Shown here: positions 18,294 through 25,482 of the stretch, piece by piece
Position numbering within the stretch: the stretch's first letter is position 1
How the letters are laid out: every line of letters begins with the position of its first letter
From: Cytophagales bacterium
Lineage (GTDB): Bacteria > Bacteroidota > Bacteroidia > Cytophagales > Spirosomataceae
Direction of reading: 5' to 3'
Assembly (NCBI GenBank): GCA_004292855.1
Contig: RDXN01000054.1
Coordinates: forward strand, 1 to 64,000
Length of the DNA: 64,000 bases
Program-made: the position numbers and the translations under genes
Notes under the pieces: model-generated
The model's input: only the letters and a program-made list of their open reading frames with translations
The model's database searches: none
Told to the model about the DNA's origin: nothing

Positions 18294-19361
18294 CTAATTC
18301 ACCCGCATGCGCTGCTCGTCAATCTCCAAATTCTGAAACAAATCATTGGCATGGTGCAGGTTAGCGGCTGTGAGTCGGCAGAGGTCGCGCAAAACGCCCC
18401 ACTCGGCGTGCCATTGACCCGCAGCCCGTTCGTGGGGTTGAAGCATCGTTGTTAATACCGTACTGACGAGGGCGGGCGTCCGGTGGGCAATGGCCACCAT
18501 AAATGTGCTCGTGACGGGGTTGCGCTTGTGCGGCATCGACGACGAGCCACCCTTGCCCTCGGCGGCTCCTTCGCGCACTTCGCTCACCTCGGTTTGCATC
18601 AATAGCGTTACGTCGGTGGCGAGTTTGCCGAGCAAGCCGTTGAGGGTGCCGAGAGCCGAAGCTAGGGTGGCGATGCGGTCGCGTTGGGTGTGCCAGGCGC
18701 GGGGCGGATTGGTCAGGCCGAGGGCATCGGCAACGAGTTGGTAAATACGCTCACGGTGTTCGCCAAGGGATTTGCCAGTACCAATTGGACCACCTAGCTG
18801 TAAAGATAATGTGCTCGTCTTTAGCTGGTTGATTGTCTGATGAGTGCGTTCCAGGCCGTCGAGCCAGCCTGCCAATTTGTCGCCAAACGTGAACGGCAAA
18901 GCCTGTTGCAGGAGCGTCCGGGCGATCATGGGCGCGGAGCCATGAGTTTGATCAAGTGCCCGCAGTTGCTGTACTAAACGTTCTAACTCAGCCTCAAATA
19001 ACGCGAACGCCAATCGGAGTTGGCCCATCAGAGCCGTGTCGATTACGTCCTGACTCGTGGCCCCCCGGTGTACAAATTGGGCAGCTTCGGGGTTTTGTTG
19101 CGTGACCCGCGCCCGAAGCAAGTTCACCAATGGAATAGCCGGATTCCCCGCTAGCAACACTTGCTCGCGAATGTGTTGAATAGCCCAATCGGGTTCGGCG
19201 CAAACCGAGTCGATCACCTGAGCGGCCCAATCGGGAACGTCGCCCACGTGGGCCTGTGCCCCGACCAGATGCCGCTCAACGTCGAGCATGAGCCGCAGTT
19301 CGGTCTCGTCCGAGAAGATGGTTTCGATGGCAGGGGTGGTGAAAATGAGATCGGCCAGCAC
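18294..19361 (-). CDS. pcaB: 3-carboxy-cis,cis-muconate cycloisomerase-like lyase (fumarase/aspartase superfamily)
   Basis: 355 residues from a GTG start. The class II fumarase/aspartase/adenylosuccinate lyase signature GGSSSMPHKRNP lies near residue 272-283, and a conserved HRGATSQDVIDTA sits near 97-109. The combination is closest to PcaB, which cycloisomerises 3-carboxy-muconate in the protocatechuate branch of the beta-ketoadipate pathway, rather than to PurB. The protein is shorter than the 450-residue PcaB type and lacks its C-terminal part, as in other short homologues. No other pca gene is visible nearby. It lies 39 nt downstream of the MFS gene and is probably co-transcribed. Confidence 0.7.
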   Translation of the reverse strand: MLADLIFTTPAIETIFSDETELRLMLDVERHLVGAQAHVGDVPDWAAQVIDSVCAEPDWAIQHIREQVLLAGNPAIPLVNLLRARVTQQNPEAAQFVHRGATSQDVIDTALMGQLRLAFALFEAELERLVQQLRALDQTHGSAPMIARTLLQQALPFTFGDKLAGWLDGLERTHQTINQLKTSTLSLQLGGPIGTGKSLGEHRERIYQLVADALGLTNPPRAWHTQRDRIATLASALGTLNGLLGKLATDVTLLMQTEVSEVREGAAEGKGGSSSMPHKRNPVTSTFMVAIAHRTPALVSTVLTTMLQPHERAAGQWHAEWGVLRDLCRLTAANLHHANDLFQNLEIDEQRMRVN

Positions 19362-19400
19362 AGGATACGGAGGTTTGAGAAGACAAGAAAAGGAAAAAAG

Positions 19401-20681
19401 TCAAGGTTCAGTGATAAATGCCGAACCCGTCGTCTGTTTACCCAACTGCCAGAACCCCGCTGCCGACAGCACACAAACTCCGGCGGCTACCCACCAAAGC
19501 GCGTCGAAACCCGAGCTGCTTACGAGTTGCGCCCCCGCAAACGGGCTGATAAGCTGCGAAACCGCCCAGGCCATTGAATACACGGCCATGTACTGACCCC
19601 GGTTCTGCTCCGTGGAGCGACCCACGGCAAGCGATTGCATAAACGGCATGGCTAACATTTCGCCGACCGTTAGAAGCAGTATTGTAACCAACGCCCAACC
19701 TGCCCAGGCATTCACGAGCAATACCAAATAGGCCAGTCCCGTGAGCAAAATGCCGAGGCTGATGATGGGCATTTTTTGTCTCGCCTGTGGCCAACGCGCT
19801 TCGATCCCATACACGAGAGCCATCTCAACCACCACAATCAACAGCCCGTTGAAACTCATCAGGCCACCAATTTGCGCTTCGGTTAGCCCGAATGTTTGTT
19901 TGAAATATAATGGTAACAGGCTAAACATGAGCACAAAAGCGCAAACAAAAAGTAGCGTTAGGAACATCGTCCACAGAAATGGCCCATCGCGGTAAGGGCT
20001 TTGGGATTGGGCGGGTGGAGTGCCGTTCGGCGTGGGGGCGGGAGCTTGGGGGGAGGAGCCTGGGGCGAGGGGCGTGGAGCGCGTGGTTCGGGGGCGATTT
20101 GGGTTTGGCAGGGCTAGCCACAGTACCAGCGCGGCAGCGATGCAGGTGAGGCCATCGACCCAAAACAACAGGCTGTAGTCGATGTGTGCCAGGTAGCCCC
20201 CCAAGCCACCCCCAACGGCCCAGCCGAGGTTTATGGCTAACCGGTTGAGCGAGAACGCGCGGGTTCGGGTTACCTCGGTGCTGTAATGGGCAATGGCCGA
20301 CGAGTTAGCAGGTCGGAAGGTGTCGCCCAGCAGGGTGAAGCAAAAAGCAGCTACGCACAGGCCCGGAAAGCTTGTCACCAATTGCATAGCCAGCAGGAAA
20401 AGACCCCCGAAAAACAGGCTGAACAATTGAACCGGGTAGAACCCCAACCGGTCGGTGAGTTGCCCGCCGATGTAGGTGCCAAAAATGGCTCCCGTGCCAA
20501 ACAGGGCCATCACCACGCCCGCCTGCCCCACACTGAACCCCAGTTTCTGGGTCATGTAGAGCGTCAGAAACGGCAACACCATCGTGCCACAACGATTCAC
20601 CAGCATCACCCCCGACAGCAACCACACCTGGGGCGAAAGGCCCCGGTAGGCCGAGCGGTACAAGTGAAGCGGGTTGAGCAT
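19401..20681 (-). CDS. MFS transporter
   Basis: 426 residues with about twelve hydrophobic helices. The N-terminal half carries the MFS loop signature GGQLTDRLGFYPVQLFS (motif A type). A proline- and serine-rich linker of some 35 residues (about 195-230, TPLAPGSSPQAPAPTP) lengthens the central cytoplasmic loop and is unusual for the family. It resembles the MdtH-like multidrug exporter group, but the substrate cannot be read from sequence; the neighbouring PcaB-like gene would also suit an aromatic-acid transporter. The start codon shares one base with the stop of the upstream nuclease-like gene (TGATG), so coupling is likely. Confidence 0.85.
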   Translation of the reverse strand: MLNPLHLYRSAYRGLSPQVWLLSGVMLVNRCGTMVLPFLTLYMTQKLGFSVGQAGVVMALFGTGAIFGTYIGGQLTDRLGFYPVQLFSLFFGGLFLLAMQLVTSFPGLCVAAFCFTLLGDTFRPANSSAIAHYSTEVTRTRAFSLNRLAINLGWAVGGGLGGYLAHIDYSLLFWVDGLTCIAAALVLWLALPNPNRPRTTRSTPLAPGSSPQAPAPTPNGTPPAQSQSPYRDGPFLWTMFLTLLFVCAFVLMFSLLPLYFKQTFGLTEAQIGGLMSFNGLLIVVVEMALVYGIEARWPQARQKMPIISLGILLTGLAYLVLLVNAWAGWALVTILLLTVGEMLAMPFMQSLAVGRSTEQNRGQYMAVYSMAWAVSQLISPFAGAQLVSSSGFDALWWVAAGVCVLSAAGFWQLGKQTTGSAFITEP

Positions 20682-21250
20682 CAGGCGAAAATCTTTTTGT
20701 CAGTTATCTGTTCGCGGTGTTCGTTTAGAAAGGCTTTGAACAGCCGAATTTCTTCTAACTGCTTGTCGATGGGGTGGGTGAGGGGATAGCTTTCCACATA
20801 CACGTCCTCGAAATCGGTGATCACATACTCCATCAGTTTGATACCCTTGCGTTTCAGGGCGTGCAGGTACAGGTTCTGGTGGTTGTTCAGGAACCGATCC
20901 TTCTGGTACGAGCTAGTCGTTTTGAGGTCGACGGCCTTGAACTTGCCAATCAGGTCAACGTAGCCATAAAACAGCACATCGTCGATTTCCCACTGGCAAT
21001 ATACCTGCACGTCGACAATGGGGCGGGGTAGGAGCTTACGCACCTTCGCCAGAATATCGGGACTGAACTGCTCCTCGTCGGTGCCTTTTATCACGGCCTC
21101 CTCAAACGAAACACCGCGTGCCTGAGCTTCCGTTGTGGGTGCAGGCACCCGGTTAATCATCGCCAACAGGTCTTGATCGGAGAAATTGCCCCCGCGCAGG
21201 TAGCGCGAAAAGGCGTTGAGCAGTGTGGGGTAAAAGCGGTATTTTATCAT
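20681..21250 (-). CDS. PD-(D/E)XK nuclease superfamily protein
   Basis: 189 residues from the ATG at 21250; an upstream extension would run through an intergenic repeat. The C-terminal two thirds look like a Cas4/RecB-type nuclease core: an early GVSFEEAV acidic motif (E50/E51), GYVDLIG (D99), VDLKTT (D108, K110) and NHQNLYLHA (Q125, Y128), the D / DxK / QxxxY pattern. It is too short to carry other domains, and the Cas4 iron-sulfur cysteines are missing. This suggests a stand-alone DNA-end or repair nuclease, or an inactive relative. It is followed by the MFS gene with one-base overlap. Confidence 0.7.
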   Translation of the reverse strand: MIKYRFYPTLLNAFSRYLRGGNFSDQDLLAMINRVPAPTTEAQARGVSFEEAVIKGTDEEQFSPDILAKVRKLLPRPIVDVQVYCQWEIDDVLFYGYVDLIGKFKAVDLKTTSSYQKDRFLNNHQNLYLHALKRKGIKLMEYVITDFEDVYVESYPLTHPIDKQLEEIRLFKAFLNEHREQITDKKIFA

Positions 21251-21317
21251 GGACGTTGGATAAAAGACGCTGGACGTTAGATAAGGGCCTGTCCAATATC
21301 CAACGTCCAGCATCCAA
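21249..21317. repeat. Imperfect inverted intergenic repeat, family A (copy 1)
   Basis: GGACGTTGGATA and GACGCTGGACGTTAGATA units on the left face ATCCAACGTCCAGCATCCAA on the right, giving a large imperfect stem. The left end overlaps the start codon of the nuclease-like gene. The same vocabulary recurs at 62463-62535. Confidence 0.75.
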
Positions 21318-21320
21318 TGT

Positions 21321-21764
21321 CTAATTCTTAACGACTAACAAGACCCCGCCGATAATCATTGCCACGCCGAGCAACCGCCAGGCGTTGGCCGGGTGGGGGG
21401 TGAAACCCAGCAGCCCGTAATGATCGAGGATAACGGCGGCAATGAGTTGCCCGGCCACGCTCAGACTGAGCAGGTTGCCGGGGCCAATTTTCGAAATGGT
21501 AACGATCACGGTGGTCACGTAACAGGCCCCAATAAGGCCCCCGGTCCATTTCCACCAGCTAATTTGCCGAATCGATTCGAGCGTGGGCAGCGGGTTGCCC
21601 ACAAACACCTGTGCCAAGATAAGAGCCAGAAAACCAGTTCCGAACGACGTTACTGCCGCCAGCAACGGGTTGCCAAACCCCTGCCGAAGCCCCGAATTGA
21701 CCGCCGATTGCACACTCATGGCCACCCCCGTCAGGAAGGCCAACACATAAAAAAGTAAACCCAT
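21321..21764 (-). CDS. DMT-family membrane transporter (DUF606/YdcZ type)
   Basis: 147 residues from the ATG at 21764; a TTG further upstream would add four residues. Five hydrophobic helices are visible, with the DUF606 features SGLRQGFGNPLLAAVTSFGTG near 25-45, SWWKWTGGLIGACYV near 70-84 and a C-terminal GVAMIIGGVLLV helix. DUF606 proteins are small, often paired drug/metabolite-type transporters; here only one copy is present, so homodimerisation is likely. Substrate unknown. The stop is separated from the downstream nuclease-like gene by the repeat at 21249-21317. Confidence 0.85.
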   Translation of the reverse strand: MGLLFYVLAFLTGVAMSVQSAVNSGLRQGFGNPLLAAVTSFGTGFLALILAQVFVGNPLPTLESIRQISWWKWTGGLIGACYVTTVIVTISKIGPGNLLSLSVAGQLIAAVILDHYGLLGFTPHPANAWRLLGVAMIIGGVLLVVKN

Positions 21765-22041
21765 AGCCAAGAGCAATTGCCTGCCACAAAGGTAGCCATT
21801 CCCCGCCGTTACGGTTGCCCTTTTTTCATTTCAACCTGCCGCATGGGCATACTGTCTATAGCATTTCAACTCACTAAGTACAGTAAAAAATATAAGCGAT
21901 TCACTCCACGAAACGGCTTATTCGCACGCCTATTCAGCCGGTTTAGTCCTTTAATGCAACTGTGGGTTTAACAAAGGAGGTGGCTTTTGATTTTTGTATT
22001 AGTGGACACACATCACCCGCTACGTTCTAATCTTTTCCAAT

Positions 22042-24483
22042 ATGCCAACCATGTACACCTCACCACGATACTGGCTGACTGTATCGTTTCTGTTCATCAC
22101 CTCTTTAGCCTGGGCGCAGTCGTTTGTGGCGGTTCAGCGCGGCTCGGTAAACCGGGCGAGCTTCCGCGATAACTCCGATGCCCAACTGACCGTTTCGGGT
22201 AACTTTCTGTATTTCATCGGCGATGACTCCAATACGGGCCGCGAACTCTGGCGTACGGACGGCACACCCGGCAACACTCGTTTAGTGAAAGATATTTTCC
22301 CGTTGAGCGAACGGTTTACTAAAAAACCGAGCAGCCTCACCGACCTCAACGGTACGCTGTATTTCGTGGCAGGCACCCAACTTTGGCGCACCGACGGTAG
22401 CGAAGGCGGCACAATGATGGTCCGTGATTTTAGTGATGTAGGAGACGTTTCGATCCGTAACACCTTCAATAACCTGCTCCTGATCGACTCCCCCTCATCG
22501 GGTCTTTGGCGGTCCGACGGAACACCGGGCGGGACGTTCCGGCTCACCAATCAATTCCAGACTGGCGTGGCCATTAGCAACGGTAACCTGTTTATTGTCG
22601 GACCATCGGGGACCAACTTTCAGCAAACGACACTCTCCCGGTCGGATGGTACCGTGGCCGGAACAACCCTGCTCCGCACGTTTGAGGGCACCATGCAAAC
22701 CTTTGGGGCTGGCTCCGACGGGCTGTACATTACCTTTTATAACGGAACAACTCGCGTAGGCTCCATATGGCGCAGCAACGGCACCGCCGACGGAACAGTA
22801 CAGGTGGCAGGTAATTTGTCGTCGCCCCCGCCGGTGTTCTTCAACGCCTTTGGTGAATTATACCAGCAGGATTTTGGGGTCGGCCCACAGCCAATTCGGC
22901 GTCAAAATCGTTCTACAGGCGCATTTGAGGCCGTTTCGCCCACCCCCCTACGCGACGTGCTGTCGTTCGGGTTCGGTGCGCTCTACAACGGGCAGGCCTA
23001 TGCCCCCGCCAACCTGCCGGGCTTTGGTGTGGAGCTGAGCCGTGCCAATGGTACGCCCGTGCGCGACATTCGTGCCGGTGGCGAGAACAGCGTGCGAATG
23101 GTACGGCCCGCCGTTGCCAACGGACTGTTATATTTTTCTGCTGATAATGGAGCCAACGGCTACGAACTTTGGCAAACCGATGGCACTGAAGCGGGTACCC
23201 GTCAGGTGGGCGATCTGGAACCTGGCTCCGAAGGGTCATTTCCGATGGAGCTGACCAATTTTAAGAATGAACTCTATTTCACAACAGCACAGGGATCACT
23301 GGTAAAACTTTCAACGGCCACTGATCCGTTTACGACCCTGCGCATCGTAGATCCTGTGTATCGTTGCGACAATAATGTGGCGGGCGAGTTTTTTGTGCAG
23401 GTCGAAGGGGGCGATAATTCGCCGGTCGAGTACCGAATTTCGGGCGTTCGGGATTGGGGAACAGGGTCCGGGTTTTACCTCAGCCAGGACCAACGCCAAA
23501 CGCAGACGCTCAGCATTGAGGTTCGGCAAAATGGGCGGGTAATTAGCCGTCAGTTTACGCCGGGTTGCGGGTTGCCGACCCCCCCAACTCCGCCCGTAAC
23601 GCCCCCAGCTCCGCCCATGCCCCCGGTAACACCACCTGTTACCCCGCCGGTTGTTGGCGGAACGTTGACCCTGAACGCGCCAGCCTACGATTGTAACACA
23701 GGCCAAATTACCATTCAGGTGAGTGGGGGCAACGGCTCAGCCATTGAATACAAAGCAGTTGGTTTACGCGATTGGTCGCTAAATGGTAGCTTCACGGTGC
23801 CAAGCTGGCAACGCACCGGTACGATGTTTACGTTTGAGGTCCGGCAGAGCGGGCAGATGTTTACGCAACAGTTCACGACTACCTGCAACGCAACTCCACC
23901 GACCCCGCCCATAACGCCCCCAACCCCACCGACAACCCCGGTTGTGCCCCCAACCAACTCAGGTTCAGCGTTGAGCATCGACGCACCCAGCTACGATTGC
24001 AACACCGGCCAACTGACGGTGCAGGTGAGCGGGGGCAATGGCTCAACGATTGAGTATAAGGTGATGGGCCTGCGCGACTGGTCGGCAAATAACAGCTTCA
24101 TAGTGCCAAGCTGGCAACGATCAGGCACCACATTTACGCTTGAAGTTCGCCAGAATGGAGCCATCCTGACCCGCTCGTTCACAGGGAGTTGCGGCAGTGC
24201 CCGTCTGGTTGGTCCCGAAATGGGTACCCAATTCACAGTCGAGTTGTACCCGAATCCGGTAAGCGAGCAGTTTTCGGTTGGGGTGCGGGGTGCCGCAGGC
24301 AAAGCCGTCCGGTTCGACCTCATCAACGCAAGCGGTCGGGCCATACTGACGCAAAGTCGCCACATTGATGCCGACAACCAAACCGAGTCCCTCACTATGC
24401 CTGCTGGCTCGCCCGATGGCCTGTACCTGTTGCGGGTAAGCACCAACGGGCAGGCCCAAACGGTTAAGGTGATTAAGCTGTAA
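22042..24483 (+). CDS. ELWxxDGT-repeat T9SS cargo protein with three Ig-like repeats
   Basis: 813 residues. Signal peptide to about LAWAQ (26); a second ATG three codons later is an alternative start. Residues about 55-410 hold seven variants of the ELWxxDGTxxGT repeat (RELWRTDGTPGNT, TQLWRTDGSEGGT, SGLWRSDGTPGGT and others), probably a propeller. Three homologous beta modules follow (about 436-510, 548-614, 650-717; core YDCNTGQ, VSGGNGSxIEYK, GLRDWS, VRQ), joined by Pro/Thr-rich linkers of repeated TPP units. Residues about 731-813 form a T9SS type A sorting domain (VELYPNPVSEQF, GLYLLRV, KVIKL). A large secreted or surface protein, function unknown. Confidence 0.92.
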   Translation: MPTMYTSPRYWLTVSFLFITSLAWAQSFVAVQRGSVNRASFRDNSDAQLTVSGNFLYFIGDDSNTGRELWRTDGTPGNTRLVKDIFPLSERFTKKPSSLTDLNGTLYFVAGTQLWRTDGSEGGTMMVRDFSDVGDVSIRNTFNNLLLIDSPSSGLWRSDGTPGGTFRLTNQFQTGVAISNGNLFIVGPSGTNFQQTTLSRSDGTVAGTTLLRTFEGTMQTFGAGSDGLYITFYNGTTRVGSIWRSNGTADGTVQVAGNLSSPPPVFFNAFGELYQQDFGVGPQPIRRQNRSTGAFEAVSPTPLRDVLSFGFGALYNGQAYAPANLPGFGVELSRANGTPVRDIRAGGENSVRMVRPAVANGLLYFSADNGANGYELWQTDGTEAGTRQVGDLEPGSEGSFPMELTNFKNELYFTTAQGSLVKLSTATDPFTTLRIVDPVYRCDNNVAGEFFVQVEGGDNSPVEYRISGVRDWGTGSGFYLSQDQRQTQTLSIEVRQNGRVISRQFTPGCGLPTPPTPPVTPPAPPMPPVTPPVTPPVVGGTLTLNAPAYDCNTGQITIQVSGGNGSAIEYKAVGLRDWSLNGSFTVPSWQRTGTMFTFEVRQSGQMFTQQFTTTCNATPPTPPITPPTPPTTPVVPPTNSGSALSIDAPSYDCNTGQLTVQVSGGNGSTIEYKVMGLRDWSANNSFIVPSWQRSGTTFTLEVRQNGAILTRSFTGSCGSARLVGPEMGTQFTVELYPNPVSEQFSVGVRGAAGKAVRFDLINASGRAILTQSRHIDADNQTESLTMPAGSPDGLYLLRVSTNGQAQTVKVIKL

Positions 24484-24512
24484 GAATTATTTCATCAACA
24501 GCTAAAGCTTTG

Positions 24513-24547
24513 GTTCCCGGAAGGCAAACTGGATGCCTTCCGGGAAC
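24513..24547 (+). terminator. Hairpin terminator after the ELWxxDGT gene
   Basis: A perfect 14-bp stem (24513-24526 with 24534-24547, seven-base loop) is followed by ATTTTTAT. It lies 30 nt after the stop of the plus-strand gene and faces the convergent HslJ-like gene, so it may serve both directions. Confidence 0.85.
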
Positions 24548-24586
24548 ATTTTTATGGCTCCCGCTTGGCACTAGTTGGAAAAGCAA

Positions 24587-25054
24587 TTACCGCAGAGTAA
24601 CCGCCACAAACCGGGCCAATGGGGCCGTTTGCGGGCTATTGAGCAATAGGGTATCCCGACGAATGGCGTAGGTACTGACTTGCTCGAAGGCGGTAAATAG
24701 GGCGTCCTCAGTTTCCATGCCGTTCATACACGCCATTTTGGTGGCAGCCATTCGCGAAAGGCTGACCTGGTTTGCGCCGGGCAGTTGGTACGTACCCCCA
24801 AACGAGTTGCACCCGCTGTTGCCCTGCACGCGGGTGTCGGCGGTTTTCAAAATCAGGTGAGCCTCGCGCTGACCGTTGCCCGACGGCCCAATCGGCTTTC
24901 CGTTCAGCTCGATTAGTTTCCAGTAGGTTTCGACCAGATTGGTATTCGGTTTCTGATCGGCGGCTTCTGAAGCTGACAAAACGTTTTTTGTGGGTTGACA
25001 GGCCGGTACAAAAGCGGACAGTGTCAGGATTATCAAGAGCGGTTTCAGATTCAT
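24587..25054 (-). CDS. META-domain (HslJ-like) lipoprotein
   Basis: 155 residues. The leader MNLKPLLIILTLSAFVPAC has a lipobox with Cys19. Residues about 40-153 form a META domain: YWKLIELNGKPI, then NSGCNSFGGTYQL, MAATKMACMN and a last strand with LARF. HslJ/META proteins are small periplasmic or outer-membrane lipoproteins linked to heat-shock-inducible novobiocin resistance in E. coli, but the molecular role is not settled. It is divergent from the alkyltransferase-like gene with 59 nt between the starts. Confidence 0.88.
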   Translation of the reverse strand: MNLKPLLIILTLSAFVPACQPTKNVLSASEAADQKPNTNLVETYWKLIELNGKPIGPSGNGQREAHLILKTADTRVQGNSGCNSFGGTYQLPGANQVSLSRMAATKMACMNGMETEDALFTAFEQVSTYAIRRDTLLLNSPQTAPLARFVAVTLR

Positions 25055-25068
25055 TGTGTGTATTTTGC

Positions 25069-25076
25069 TACTTTTG
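25069..25076 (+). promoter_or_regulatory. Candidate -7 box for the alkyltransferase-like gene
   Basis: TACTTTTG matches TAnnTTTG and lies 37 nt before the ATG at 25114 in the short divergent gap. No convincing -33 box at the usual distance. Confidence 0.4.
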
Positions 25077-25113
25077 GGTTAGAACCACCTGCACGCGCAA
25101 ACGTTTAACCCGC

Positions 25114-25470
25114 ATGGCCAAAACAACCGAGAACCTACCTGAACAACGCGATTATTTCGCAGAAGTGTACGAAATAGTCCGGCTCGTGCCCGTGGGCCGG
25201 GTAACCACCTACGGGGCCATTGCGCGGTATTTGAGCCTTCGGGCGGGTGCCCGTATGGTGGGTTGGGCTATGAGTGCCTCACACGGACAACTTGACGTAC
25301 CCGCCCAACGCGTGGTGAACAGTTCGGGCATTTTGTCGGGTAAGAATTTCTTCGGGCACCCGATGCGAATGCAGGAATTGCTCGAAGCCGAAGGGGTAGC
25401 CATACAGGACGACCGCGTGGTTGATTTCAAAACGCGCCTTTGGGACCCGTCCACGGAGTTGGCTGTTTAG
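25114..25470 (+). CDS. Alkyltransferase-like (ATL) DNA repair protein
   Basis: 118 residues from the ATG at 25114; the frame is open upstream but that part lies over the divergent HslJ-like gene. The fold of the MGMT C-terminal domain is clear: FAEVYEIVRLVPVGRVTTYGAIA, then GARMVGWAMSAS. The active site PCHRV of true methyltransferases reads PAQRV (residues 63-67), so the acceptor cysteine is replaced by alanine. This marks an ATL protein, which binds and flips O6-alkylguanine to flag it for nucleotide excision repair instead of removing the alkyl group. Many ATLs have tryptophan at this site; alanine is also known. Confidence 0.92.
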   Translation: MAKTTENLPEQRDYFAEVYEIVRLVPVGRVTTYGAIARYLSLRAGARMVGWAMSASHGQLDVPAQRVVNSSGILSGKNFFGHPMRMQELLEAEGVAIQDDRVVDFKTRLWDPSTELAV

Positions 25471-25482
25471 CTTACCAGTCAA

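Noticed and set aside
21777-21971. 64-codon frame before the ELWxxDGT gene
   Set aside because: No family resemblance, no signal peptide, and it lies in the 5' region of the next gene; treated as noncoding.
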